Below, in pieces: positions 35,248 through 43,924 of a stretch of 64,000 nt of DNA; within the stretch, counting starts at the first letter, position 1; every line of letters begins with the position of its first letter. Where the stretch lies: the NCBI GenBank assembly GCA_041874725.1, contig CP097466.1:3720001-3784000 (forward strand), in the 5' to 3' direction. A program made the translations under genes and the position numbers. Origin of the DNA: Duganella sp. BuS-21 (GTDB lineage: Bacteria > Pseudomonadota > Gammaproteobacteria > Burkholderiales > Burkholderiaceae_D). The notes beneath the pieces are model-generated. The model made no database searches. It was given only the letters and a program-made list of their open reading frames with translations, and was not told where the DNA came from.

Positions 35248-37540
35248 CGTCCATGCCGGCAGCCACCTTATCGGGCGTCATCGGCGTGCTGCGCACACGC
35301 CGGCCGGTGGCGTGATAGATGGCGTTGCTGACCGCCGCCGCCACACCTACCAGACCGATTTCACCCACGCCCTTGGCGCCGATGCGGCTGACGATGCGGT
35401 CATCCTCCTCGACGAAGATGACGTCGATGTCATGGATGTCGGCATTGACGGGGACATGGTACTCGCCCAGGTTGTGATTCATGAAGCGGCCCAGAGGGTG
35501 GTCGCAGAAAGTCTCCTCATGCAGCGCCTGACCTATGCCCCAGACCACGCCGCCGATGATCTGGCTGCGCGCCGCCTTGGCATTGATAATGCGGCCCGCC
35601 GCAATGGCGCTGACAACGCGGGTTACACGCACCGTGCCGTATTCAGGGTCCACCCGCACTTCGCAGAACACTGCTGAATGGGTGGAGCGCTGGTACTTCA
35701 TCTGCTTGAGCATATTCGGCAGCAGCAGATATTTCTCTTCCAGCCGCAGTTCGCCGCTGAAGGCCATGACGTCCACCAGCGCTACCGATACCTCGGGCCG
35801 GCCGGCCAGCTGCAAGCGGCCGCCTTTGAATTCGATGTCCGCAAGGCGCGCCTTGGCCAGCGGCGACTCGGGCATCTTGCGCGCCAGCTTGAACAGCGTC
35901 TTCTGCAGCTTTTCGCACGCGCCCTGCACCGCCGAACCAACTGTGGCTACGTGGGATGAGCCGCCCTCGATCGGCGCCACCGGCAAGGTTGAGTCGCCCA
36001 GCTGGAAGCGTACCTTCTCCAAGGGCAGGCCCATGGCATCGGCCGCTATGATGCTCATCGCCGTATAGGTGCCGGTGCCGATGTCCGAAGCGGCGCTGCT
36101 GACCACCAGCGTGCCGTCTGCGTGCAGCACCGCGCTGGCGCGCGCGAACATTTGCATCGCATCCCACACGCCGGTCGCCATGCCCCAGCCGATCAATTCC
36201 CGACCTTCGCGCATGGTGCCTGGTTCCGGCGGACGTTTGTTCCAGCCAAAGCGATCCGCACCCTGCTGGTAGCAGGCACGCAGTTCCTTGGTGGAGTATG
36301 GCAAGCCGTGCGTGGGATCGATTTCGGCGTAGTTCTTCAGGCGCAGCGCCAGCGGGTCCATCTTCAGCGCATAGGATAATTCGTCCATTGCCACTTCCAG
36401 CGCATACACGCCGTGGGCGGCGCCGGGGGCCCGCATGTCCATCGGACTGGCGTGGTCGAGATCGACCAGATGGTAGCCCAGCCGCACGTGCTCGCAGGCA
36501 TACAGCTGGCCCGACCAGTTGACCACCACTTCGACATAATCTTCCATGCGCGAGGTTTCGGCCACGGCTTCGTGAATGATGGCGCTTAGCGTGCCGTCCG
36601 GCTCCGCCGCCAGGCGCACGCGCTGCTGCGTTTCGGGCCGGTGGCCAAAGGTGAACATCTGCTGGCGCGTCAGCACCACGCGCACCGAACGTGTCAACTT
36701 CAGTGAGGCCATCACCGCCAGCGGCAGTTGATATTGCGGCCGCAGGCCGGAGCCGAACGCGCCGCCGACATAGGGATTGCGCACCGTGACCTTGTCTTTG
36801 GACAGGCCGAACACGTGGGATACATACCAACGGCTGTTCTGCGAGCTTTGGGTTTTGTCGTAGATGGTCAGGTGGCCGTCGGCACCGCGTATCACGGTGC
36901 TGGCAAACATCTCAAGCGGGTTGTGGTGCTCGACGCCGCTGTAGTATTCGCCCTCCATCCTGATCGCAGCCTTTTCCCATACCTCGTCGGCATGGCCCTT
37001 GGGCGACGGCGGCGGCGTGTAGCCGGCCTTGAGGCGACTGGGCTTGTGCGAGCGTTCACGGTTTTCCAGCAACGAAGTGGCATGCGGATCGCTTTCGTAG
37101 TCCACTTCCACCAGGCGCGCCGCATAGCGCGCCGCCTCGAACGATTCGGCCACCACCAGCGCCACCGGCTGGCCGCTGTAAGCGATTTTTTCGTCGTACA
37201 GCGGCCGGAAAGGCGAGCCGCCGGGGGCCGTCATGTCCTTGTAGAAGATGTCGAAGGAACGGATGTGGGGCCGGTTCAGGTGCGAGATCACCTCGACCAC
37301 GCCGGGCACCGCCAGCGCGGCCTCGGCGCGGATCGCCGTGATGCGTCCGCGCGGAATGGTGCCGCTGACGACCACGCCATAAAGCAGATCCGCCGCCGGA
37401 TACTCGGCCGCATAGCGCGCCTGCCCGGTGACTTTATCGCGGCCGTCCACGCGCGAGACGGCCATGCCGATGCTGACGGCGCCGGTACCGGGTTCCGCCG
37501 ATGGGGTGCGAAGTTCTTCAATCAGATCGGTCACGTTCAT
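35240..37540 (-). CDS. paoC: Aldehyde oxidoreductase, molybdenum-binding subunit (PaoC-like)
   Basis: The 766-residue protein belongs to the xanthine dehydrogenase family large subunits: GQARYAAEYPAADLLYGVVV, AYSGQPVALVVAES, VGGAFGSG, and near the C terminus AKGVGEIGLVGVA with catalytic E727. The closest pattern is E. coli PaoC (YagR), an aldehyde oxidase subunit acting on aromatic aldehydes. The ATG at 37540 has AGGAGA directly upstream and overlaps the end of paoB by 23 bases. With vdh 8 kb away, it may provide a second way to oxidise vanillin-type aldehydes. The cofactor would be molybdopterin cytosine dinucleotide. Confidence 0.9.
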   Translation of the reverse strand: MNVTDLIEELRTPSAEPGTGAVSIGMAVSRVDGRDKVTGQARYAAEYPAADLLYGVVVSGTIPRGRITAIRAEAALAVPGVVEVISHLNRPHIRSFDIFYKDMTAPGGSPFRPLYDEKIAYSGQPVALVVAESFEAARYAARLVEVDYESDPHATSLLENRERSHKPSRLKAGYTPPPSPKGHADEVWEKAAIRMEGEYYSGVEHHNPLEMFASTVIRGADGHLTIYDKTQSSQNSRWYVSHVFGLSKDKVTVRNPYVGGAFGSGLRPQYQLPLAVMASLKLTRSVRVVLTRQQMFTFGHRPETQQRVRLAAEPDGTLSAIIHEAVAETSRMEDYVEVVVNWSGQLYACEHVRLGYHLVDLDHASPMDMRAPGAAHGVYALEVAMDELSYALKMDPLALRLKNYAEIDPTHGLPYSTKELRACYQQGADRFGWNKRPPEPGTMREGRELIGWGMATGVWDAMQMFARASAVLHADGTLVVSSAASDIGTGTYTAMSIIAADAMGLPLEKVRFQLGDSTLPVAPIEGGSSHVATVGSAVQGACEKLQKTLFKLARKMPESPLAKARLADIEFKGGRLQLAGRPEVSVALVDVMAFSGELRLEEKYLLLPNMLKQMKYQRSTHSAVFCEVRVDPEYGTVRVTRVVSAIAAGRIINAKAARSQIIGGVVWGIGQALHEETFCDHPLGRFMNHNLGEYHVPVNADIHDIDVIFVEEDDRIVSRIGAKGVGEIGLVGVAAAVSNAIYHATGRRVRSTPMTPDKVAAGMDAI

Positions 37541-38552
37541 TCTCCTCTTCGCTGCTTGTATTATCGTGCGTGCCTTGCACTGCACGGTGAAGCGCGCCCA
37601 CGATGGCGCGGCGCGCCAGCGTAATCTTGAATTCATTTCCACCCTGGCCTTGTGCGCCTTCCAGCAGCGCGTCCGCCGCCATCGTGAAGCGCGCAGCGTC
37701 TGGAGCATGACCTGCCAGCAGAGCCTCGGCCTGCGGCACACGCCACGGCTTATGCGCCACGCTGCCCAGCACGATACGGGCCTCGCGCACCATGCCGTCA
37801 TCGCCAATATCAAGCATGGCGGCCACTGACACCAGCGCAAACGCGTACGAAGCGCGGTCGCGCAGCTTCAGGTAACAGGAGTGCGCGGCGAATTGCGCGG
37901 CGGGCGGCAGTTCGATGTGGGTAATCAGTTCACCCGGCATCAGCGTGCTGTCGAACTCGGGCCGGTCTTCCGGCAGGCGGTGAAAATCAGTAAAGGCGAT
38001 GCGCCGTTCGCCGCTGGACGAGCGCACCTGAACCACCGCCTCCAGCGCGGCCAGCGCCACGCACATATCGGATGGATGGGTGGCGATGCAATGCGGGCTG
38101 GCGCCGAGGATGGCGTGTTGCCGCGTCAAGCCGCCGATGGCCGAGCAGCCGCTGCCCGGCTCGCGCTTGTTGCAAGGCGTGCCGATGTCGTAAAAATAAT
38201 AGCAGCGCGTGCGCTGCAACAGGTTGCCACCGTTGCTGGCCATATTACGAATCTGCGGCGAAGCGCCGGCCAGGATGGCCGCCGTCAGCAAGGGATAAGC
38301 CTCGCGCACCAACGGATGGTAAGCGGTGGCGGCGTTGCGCGCGGTGGCGCCCAGCAGCAGGCCGCCGTTGTCGGCAGCCGAGATGTCGGCGAATGGCAGG
38401 CCGTTGACGTCCGTCAGCGCCTGCGGACGCATCACGAATTCCTTCATCAGGTCGATCAGGTTGGTGCCGCCGGCGACGAAACGTGCGCCGGCATCGGCAT
38501 GCGCCAGGGCTTCGACGGGATCGCCGGTGCTGAAATAGGAGAACGGATTCAT
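37518..38552 (-). CDS. paoB: Aldehyde oxidoreductase, FAD/4Fe-4S subunit (PaoB-like)
   Basis: This 344-residue subunit carries an FAD-binding PCMH domain (ARFVAGGTNLIDLMKEFV) and a CO-dehydrogenase flavoprotein C-terminal domain. Cysteines in QRTRCYYFYDIGTPCNKREP, GSGCSAIGG and SPHCIATHPSDM match the extra [4Fe-4S] insertion that distinguishes PaoB from other flavin subunits. It passes electrons from the molybdenum subunit to an acceptor. Its ATG overlaps the stop of paoA (ATGA), and it overlaps paoC by 23 bases, so the three are coupled. Confidence 0.9.
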   Translation of the reverse strand: MNPFSYFSTGDPVEALAHADAGARFVAGGTNLIDLMKEFVMRPQALTDVNGLPFADISAADNGGLLLGATARNAATAYHPLVREAYPLLTAAILAGASPQIRNMASNGGNLLQRTRCYYFYDIGTPCNKREPGSGCSAIGGLTRQHAILGASPHCIATHPSDMCVALAALEAVVQVRSSSGERRIAFTDFHRLPEDRPEFDSTLMPGELITHIELPPAAQFAAHSCYLKLRDRASYAFALVSVAAMLDIGDDGMVREARIVLGSVAHKPWRVPQAEALLAGHAPDAARFTMAADALLEGAQGQGGNEFKITLARRAIVGALHRAVQGTHDNTSSEEENERDRSD

Positions 38553-39076
38553 GCCGGCACCGTGCCCGGCGTATAGGGCCGCTCGATATTGTCCTTGCGC
38601 TGCGCGGGATCGAAGCCCATCACCTCGGTCACGGCGGCGACGATGCCTGGATAGGCGCCGCAGCGGCAGATATTGCCGCTCATGAGTTCCCGCACCTCGG
38701 CGGCGGTGTGTGCCTCACCTTCGTTCATCAGCCCCACGGCGGAGCACAGCTGGCCAGGCGTGCAGTAGCCGCATTGAAAGGCGTCGTGCTCGATGAAGGC
38801 CTGCTGCAGCGGGTGCAGTGCTGCGCCCTGCGCCAGGCCTTCGACCGTGGTGATGTCGGCGCCATTACGCATCACGGCCAGCGTCAGGCAGGAATTAATG
38901 CGGACGCCGTCCACCAGCACGGTGCAGGCGCCGCACTGGCCGTGATCGCAGCCCTTCTTGGTGCCGGTGAGCCCGGCCTGCTCGCGCAGCAGGTCGAGCA
39001 GCGTCACCCACGCCTGGACTTCGAACTGATGGGTATTGCCGTTGATGTGCAGTCGCACAGGATAAGTATCTTGCAT
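38549..39076 (-). CDS. paoA: Aldehyde oxidoreductase, 2Fe-2S subunit (PaoA-like)
   Basis: The 175-residue subunit has both [2Fe-2S] motifs: a plant-ferredoxin type ([16 protein letters not shown] and SC) and the helical type (CGYCTPGQ and [13 protein letters not shown]). E. coli PaoA carries a long Tat leader that exports the complex; this protein begins directly with [14 protein letters not shown], with no leader, so the complex is probably cytoplasmic. It is the first gene of paoABC. No chaperone gene (paoD/xdhC type) follows in this window. Confidence 0.92.
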   Translation of the reverse strand: MQDTYPVRLHINGNTHQFEVQAWVTLLDLLREQAGLTGTKKGCDHGQCGACTVLVDGVRINSCLTLAVMRNGADITTVEGLAQGAALHPLQQAFIEHDAFQCGYCTPGQLCSAVGLMNEGEAHTAAEVRELMSGNICRCGAYPGIVAAVTEVMGFDPAQRKDNIERPYTPGTVPA

Positions 39077-39097
39077 AGCGTGCTTTCGTGGCTGGGG

Positions 39098-39373
39098 TCA
39101 GACGGCATCCTCATTTTTCAGGACGCCGCGTAGATTGGTCACAACCAGGCAAAGCTGCAATGCAATCAGGGCCCAGGCCTCGTCGTGCCATCCCCATGCT
39201 ATCCATAAGGCGTTACTCAGCAAGAACGTAAAAAAGCCGGCCTTGCGGCGCACCGGCAATTTGGACCCGACCAGCAATCCTGCCGCAACCGTCACCACCA
39301 TTGCAGGCCATTGCAGCAAATCGATCCAGTCACCCATTTGCAGCCATCCATGTTCGTTCACATGGGTCAGCAT
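39098..39373 (-). CDS. Small membrane protein of unknown function
   Basis: The 91-residue frame has three hydrophobic segments (WPAMVVTVAAGLLVG, AGFFTFLLSNALWIAW, AWALIALQLCLVVTNL) and ends NLRGVLKNEDAV. I do not recognise the family. A second in-frame ATG at 39337 is an equally good start, since neither has a clear ribosome site. The frame lies 21 bases upstream of paoA on the same strand, so it may be transcribed with paoABC. The regular spacing of helices and W/G content argue for a real protein. Confidence 0.6.
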   Translation of the reverse strand: MLTHVNEHGWLQMGDWIDLLQWPAMVVTVAAGLLVGSKLPVRRKAGFFTFLLSNALWIAWGWHDEAWALIALQLCLVVTNLRGVLKNEDAV

Positions 39374-39423
39374 CGCCGAGCGAGCGCCGGGTGTATGTGC
39401 GGCACATCACGGAGGCGAGCAAA

Positions 39424-40563
39424 TTACAGGTAGCGCACCCACCCCATGCCGGTGCGCCGTTTGAAGTTACCGAAAGCGCGACACGGCCAGTACAGCAGGG
39501 GTATCAGCAGCAATGTCGTCGCCCACACCTGCCACAGGCTCTCGAACTCATAGCGCCCCCCGTGGTTCGCCCCCCACCAGGCCACGGCGGCGGCCTGCAT
39601 TGCCAGCAGCACGAACAGGTGCAGCAGGTAATAGAACATCGGCGCTGCGCCGAAAGTAGCGCAAATCCGCAGGAGGACATTGTCGCGCCGCTCCAGCAAT
39701 GCCAGCAACAACAGGCCCAGACCCAACGTCAGCAACAGGAAGGCCAGCGATGGCGGGTACTTGGTCACATTAAGAACGGACATTGCAGTATGCAGGGCGT
39801 CCTCGCCCTCCTGCCAAGGCAGCGTCTCACCATAGATATTCAGGCCCCGCAGCACCGCAAACAACACCAGGGCGAGCAGGCCGGCGCACGCCAGCAGCCG
39901 ACGGCGTTGCTCGGGCGCGGTGGCGGAAGCGTACCAAGGACCGGCAGCATAACCTAGCACGATCACGCCTATCCACGGCAGCAACGGATAGCTTACCTTG
40001 ATCTTCAGCGCGCCTTCGGCCACCAGGAAGCCACGATCATGCAAAATAGTCCACGGTATATAGCCGGCTTCGCCCGGCAGGAAGATGATCGGTGTGAGCG
40101 CGTTGTGGCCGAAGACGATGACCAGACCTAGTGCGACCAGCACGCCGCGTGGAAGTCTATACAGCAGTGCCAGCGCGATCATCGCCAGGCCGATCACCCA
40201 GATCACCTGCAGATAGATAGTGGGCGGCGGGATGCGGCCGCTCCAAGCGACACTAAGCACACAGATTTCCAGCACAATCAGGAACAGCCCGCGCTTGAAC
40301 AGGAAGCCGGCCGGCGAGCGCTCCCCGCCGGCCGGGTGCGCATACAGCCATGCCGATAAACCGGTCAGGAACACGAACATCGGCGCGCAGAAGTGGGCGG
40401 CGATGCGACTGAAGAAGAGCCAGGGATCGGTGTCGGCCGCGTTCATGGGATCACTGACCTGGAAGCGCAGGAAGAAGGTCTCGCGCACGTGATCGACCAT
40501 CATGATCATCATGACCAGTCCGCGCATCACGTCGATGGAGGCGACCCGTTTGTTAGTAACCAT
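39424..40563 (-). CDS. DUF1624 / heparan-alpha-glucosaminide acetyltransferase-like membrane protein
   Basis: This 379-residue protein has about 10 hydrophobic segments and the family start RVASIDVMRGLVMMIMMVDHVRE followed by AHFCAPMFVFLTGLSAWLY. The family is annotated after the lysosomal HGSNAT enzyme and is assumed to move acyl groups across the membrane; bacterial substrates are mostly unknown. I chose the ATG at 40563, which has GGGAG 4 bases upstream; the frame continues 17 codons further. It is divergent from the acyl-CoA synthetase/GNAT gene, with 104 bases between. Confidence 0.82.
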   Translation of the reverse strand: MVTNKRVASIDVMRGLVMMIMMVDHVRETFFLRFQVSDPMNAADTDPWLFFSRIAAHFCAPMFVFLTGLSAWLYAHPAGGERSPAGFLFKRGLFLIVLEICVLSVAWSGRIPPPTIYLQVIWVIGLAMIALALLYRLPRGVLVALGLVIVFGHNALTPIIFLPGEAGYIPWTILHDRGFLVAEGALKIKVSYPLLPWIGVIVLGYAAGPWYASATAPEQRRRLLACAGLLALVLFAVLRGLNIYGETLPWQEGEDALHTAMSVLNVTKYPPSLAFLLLTLGLGLLLLALLERRDNVLLRICATFGAAPMFYYLLHLFVLLAMQAAAVAWWGANHGGRYEFESLWQVWATTLLLIPLLYWPCRAFGNFKRRTGMGWVRYL

Positions 40564-40667
40564 GAAACTCCCTATCATCAGCGGCGCAGAATGCAAATGA
40601 GCGGCATGATACACAATAGATGCCGGTGTATAGTGTGGCTTGTCAGTCGTTGTTGAAAAAGGATGTC

Positions 40668-43346
40668 ATGGACCTGCACTATCTGAGCCCCCTGTTCGCG
40701 CCCAAATCCATCGTGGTGTTTGCCGGCCCGCCGGACCAGCCGGAGCGGCAGAACGCCTACGGACGCACGGTTTGCGGACAGCTGCGCGAGGGCGGTTACC
40801 AGGGCGCGCTCACCTTCCTCGACGTCGGCATGACCGGTACTCTGGCCGATCTGGTGCACTCGCGCGCCGACCTGGCCATCATCGCCCTGCCGAACGACGA
40901 GCTGGCGTTTGCGCTCGAGGTGGCCGGCCGCATACAGTGCAAGACAGCGTTGATCGTATCGTCCGGCGTGCCGCCCGAGCAGGCGGCCGAACTGCACGCC
41001 ATCGCGCGCAAGCATGACATGCATCTGCTCGGGCCGAATAGCCTGGGCTACCAGCGCCCACGACTCGGCCTGAACGCCGGCGTGGCCGGCAAGCTGGCGC
41101 AGCCCGGCAGCCTGGCGCTGATCTCGCAATCCGGCGCCCTCACCTCCGCCATCCTGGACTGGGCCGGCACCAACGCGGTGGGTTTGTCAGCAGTGGTATC
41201 GCTCGGCCCCAATACGGCGGTAGACCTGGCGCAGGCGCTGGACTTCCTCGCCACCGATCCGGCCACCGAAAGCATCGTCATCTACATGGAAGGCATTACC
41301 GACGCGCGACGCTTCCTGTCCGCGCTGCGCGGCACGGCCAACACCAAGCCGGTGGTCATTATCAAGTCCGGGAATGGCGCGGCGGCCTCGCGCGCGGCCG
41401 CCACCCACTCCGGCACCCTGATCGGCAGCGACGAAGTATTCGATGCGGCGCTGCGGCGTACCGGCGCGGTGCGCGTAAACACTTTCGTGCAGCTGTTCTC
41501 TGCCGCCAAATGCCTGGCTTCGCGCTACCGTCCCGTGGGACCGCGCCTGGCGGTGATCAGCAATGGCGGCGGTCCCGGCGTGCTGGCGGCCGACTGGCTG
41601 GCCAAGCTTGGCCTGCAACTGGGCGTGCCCGGCGCGGAGGCAGCGTTGGCGCTGGCGCCGGAACTGCCGCCGCACGCCACGCTGACCGACCTGCTAGATC
41701 TATCCGAGGAAGCCGGCCCGCAGCACTACGCCGCCGCCATCCGCTCCTGCGCGCAGAACCCCAATATCGACGGCCTGCTGGTGATCTACTCGCCCAAGCT
41801 CGATGGCGACCCGGTGGCTGTGGCGCAAGGCGTGGCCGAGGCGGGACGCGGCTTGAGCAAGCCGCTGCTGACCTGCTGGATGGGCGACGAGCGCGTGACG
41901 CCGGCACGCCAACTGATCGCGCAATCCGGGCTGGCCAACTTCCGCACCCCGGAAGCGGCAGTCGATGGTTTCAGCAATATCGCGGTGTTTTACCAGAACC
42001 AGCAACTGCTGCAACAGACCCCGCCGCCATTGTCGCAACTGGCCAAGCCGGACCTGGACGGCGCGCGCCGGCTGGTGGAAAGCGTGCTGGCCGAGCGCCG
42101 CAGCGTGCTGACCGAAATGGAATCGAAAGCCTTGCTGGCGGCCTTCCACATCCCGATCACGCCGACCATGCCGGCCCGCAGCGCGGCCGAAGCACAACTG
42201 ATCGCCGCGCAACTGGGCTACCCGGTGGCGCTGAAAATCGACTCGCCCGACATCAGCCACAAATCGGAAGTGCAAGGCGTGGTGCTCAACCTGGTCGATG
42301 CCGCCGCGCTGTCGAGCGCCTACAGCGACATGTTGGCCAACGTCCAGCGCCTGCAGCCGGGCGCGCGCATCAACGGCGTGACGGTGCAGCGCATGGCCGG
42401 CAAGCGCGATGGGCGGGAACTCTACATCGGCGTCGCCAGTGATCCGCTGTTTGGCCCGGTGATCGGCTTTGGCGCCGGCGGCACCATGATCGACCTGCTC
42501 AACGACCGCGCGGTGGAACTGCCGCCGATGAACCAATTCCTGGCGCAACGGCTGGTGGCCCGCGCGCGCGTCGCCGCCACGCTGGGCGAATGGCGCGGCG
42601 CGCCGGCGGTGGATCTGCAGGCGATAGAACACATCCTGCTGCGCGTGTCCGAGATGGTGTGCGAACTGCCGCAGCTGCGCGAGCTCGATATCAACCCGAT
42701 CATCGTCGACCAGCATGGCGTGCTGGCGGTGGATGCGCGCGTGGTGGTGGGCGCCGCACCGCCGTCCGCGCAGCGCTTCGATCAGTTGGCGATCATGCCC
42801 TACCCGGCCAACTACAGCAGCAAGTGGCCGATGCGCGGGGGTGGCGAATACGCGCTGCGTCCGGTGCAGCCGACGGATGCCGAGATGCTGCAGTCGCTGG
42901 TGCGTGGTCTGTCCGAGCAATCGCGCTATAACCGCTTCGCGTCGTCGCTGCGCGAGCTGTCGGCGCAGATGCTGGCGCGCTACACGCTGATCGACTACGA
43001 CCGCGAAATGGCGCTGGTGGCGGTGCTGACCACGCGCACGGTGGAGGATGACGGCAGCTTCAATGAAAGTGAAAGCATCATCGGCGTGTCGCGCTACATC
43101 GCCAATCCGGATCGCAGTAGTTGTGAATTCTCGCTGCTGGTGGACGACAAGTTCAGCGGCCAGGGACTGGGTACGCGCCTGATGCTGGAAATTATGGACG
43201 TAGCGCGCGATCGTGGATTGAGTGAGATCGTTGGCCTGGTGCTGCGCAAGAATCGCGGCATGCTCAAGCTGATGACCAGTTTGGGATTCCAGATGCGTCC
43301 TTACGAGGACGATCCGGAATTCCAGTTGTGTAGCAAAGCGCTGTAG
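40668..43346 (+). CDS. NDP-forming acyl-CoA synthetase fused to GNAT acetyltransferase (Pat-like)
   Basis: The 892-residue protein has a CoA-binding Rossmann domain (about 5-130), a succinyl-CoA-ligase-like region (about 145-460), an ATP-grasp domain (about 480-700; GYPVALKIDSPDISHKSEV) and a C-terminal GNAT domain (about 720-885; SLLVDDKFSGQGLGTRLM). The motif AATHSGTLIGSD keeps the histidine used for phosphoryl transfer in active ADP-forming acetyl-CoA synthetases. Related Pat/PatZ proteins acetylate lysines of metabolic enzymes such as acetyl-CoA synthetase. The ATG at 40668 has AAAAAGGA upstream; the longer frame lacks support. Both catalytic and regulatory roles remain possible. Confidence 0.88.
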   Translation: MDLHYLSPLFAPKSIVVFAGPPDQPERQNAYGRTVCGQLREGGYQGALTFLDVGMTGTLADLVHSRADLAIIALPNDELAFALEVAGRIQCKTALIVSSGVPPEQAAELHAIARKHDMHLLGPNSLGYQRPRLGLNAGVAGKLAQPGSLALISQSGALTSAILDWAGTNAVGLSAVVSLGPNTAVDLAQALDFLATDPATESIVIYMEGITDARRFLSALRGTANTKPVVIIKSGNGAAASRAAATHSGTLIGSDEVFDAALRRTGAVRVNTFVQLFSAAKCLASRYRPVGPRLAVISNGGGPGVLAADWLAKLGLQLGVPGAEAALALAPELPPHATLTDLLDLSEEAGPQHYAAAIRSCAQNPNIDGLLVIYSPKLDGDPVAVAQGVAEAGRGLSKPLLTCWMGDERVTPARQLIAQSGLANFRTPEAAVDGFSNIAVFYQNQQLLQQTPPPLSQLAKPDLDGARRLVESVLAERRSVLTEMESKALLAAFHIPITPTMPARSAAEAQLIAAQLGYPVALKIDSPDISHKSEVQGVVLNLVDAAALSSAYSDMLANVQRLQPGARINGVTVQRMAGKRDGRELYIGVASDPLFGPVIGFGAGGTMIDLLNDRAVELPPMNQFLAQRLVARARVAATLGEWRGAPAVDLQAIEHILLRVSEMVCELPQLRELDINPIIVDQHGVLAVDARVVVGAAPPSAQRFDQLAIMPYPANYSSKWPMRGGGEYALRPVQPTDAEMLQSLVRGLSEQSRYNRFASSLRELSAQMLARYTLIDYDREMALVAVLTTRTVEDDGSFNESESIIGVSRYIANPDRSSCEFSLLVDDKFSGQGLGTRLMLEIMDVARDRGLSEIVGLVLRKNRGMLKLMTSLGFQMRPYEDDPEFQLCSKAL

Positions 43347-43352
43347 ACCTTC

Positions 43353-43733
43353 CTATATCAGCGGCTGCTGCGCCTGAGCGTAGCGCGCCACGATTTCGCC
43401 TTTGGCCAGGACATGCCCGCGCATCCCCTGCAGCAGTTGGTCGCGGTCGGAGGCGAAGCACAGCGAAAGCACGGTGTCCAGCGTGAAGATCTGGAAGTGA
43501 CAGTGATGCGCAGGATCGCCTTCCGGCGCACGCGGACCATAGTAGCCAATCGAACCGCGCGTTGTGCGGTGGCCGAGCACCATCGGCTCGGCGAGGCCGT
43601 CCTGGTTGACATCCTTGAGCATCAACACATCGCCCTGATCGCGGCGACTGACATACATGGTGCCGTCCGGAGCGACGGCAATGATGCGGATATTCTTCCG
43701 GTCCGCATCGAAATTCAGGGTCAGCTCTGTCAT
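43353..43733 (-). pseudogene. Chimeric remnant: PQQ-type dehydrogenase piece joined to YbhB/YbcL C terminus
   Basis: The 126-residue frame has two unrelated parts. Residues about 12-55 (IRIIAVAPDGTMYVSRRDQG, then DVLMLKDVNQDGLAEP) resemble a blade of sorbosone-dehydrogenase-like PQQ propeller proteins. Residues about 57-126 (SIGYYGPRAPEGDPAHHCHF, then LLQGMRGHVLAKGEIVARYAQ) are the C-terminal half of a YbhB/YbcL (PEBP) protein. The first residues MTELTLN are encoded by the arm of the adjacent repeat element, so even the start codon comes from it. I read this as a deletion scar that fused two neighbouring genes, not a functional gene, although the frame is still open. Confidence 0.6.
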
Positions 43734-43850
43734 TTGGACAGCCAGTTCAAATCTTTGATCCCGATCAATACGTCAAAATGCTGGAATTGGCGTATTGCGA
43801 TAAATCAAACAACTGTTTCGGATGTCCAAATGACAGAGCTGACCCCGAAT
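43713..43850. repeat. Hairpin repeat element with 23-base perfect terminal arms, copy 1
   Basis: The left arm 43718-43740 (GGGTCAGCTCTGTC... to GGACA) and the right arm 43823-43845 are perfect reverse complements; with flanking ATTCA and CGAAT the arms extend to 28 bases with one mismatch. The 82-base core has its own stem (CAATACG at 43766-43772, CGTATTG at 43791-43797). A second copy with the same arms but a different core lies at 61200-61290. No transposase is present, so this looks like a non-autonomous REP/MITE-like element. The element together with the rest of the gap (to 43924) holds no gene; a further small palindrome AGCTAG/CTAGCT lies at 43884-43898. Confidence 0.8.
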
Positions 43851-43924
43851 CGCGTCATCGCGCGGAAGAGGGAATCCGTGCTGAGCTAGTCGCTAGCTGG
43901 CCAGAAGCCGCCGGTGATGGCTGC

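Noticed and set aside
43745..43889. Plus-strand short frame ending MTELTPNRVIARKRESVLS
   Set aside because: Its start lies in the repeat arm and it shows no family resemblance; it is a by-product of the element.
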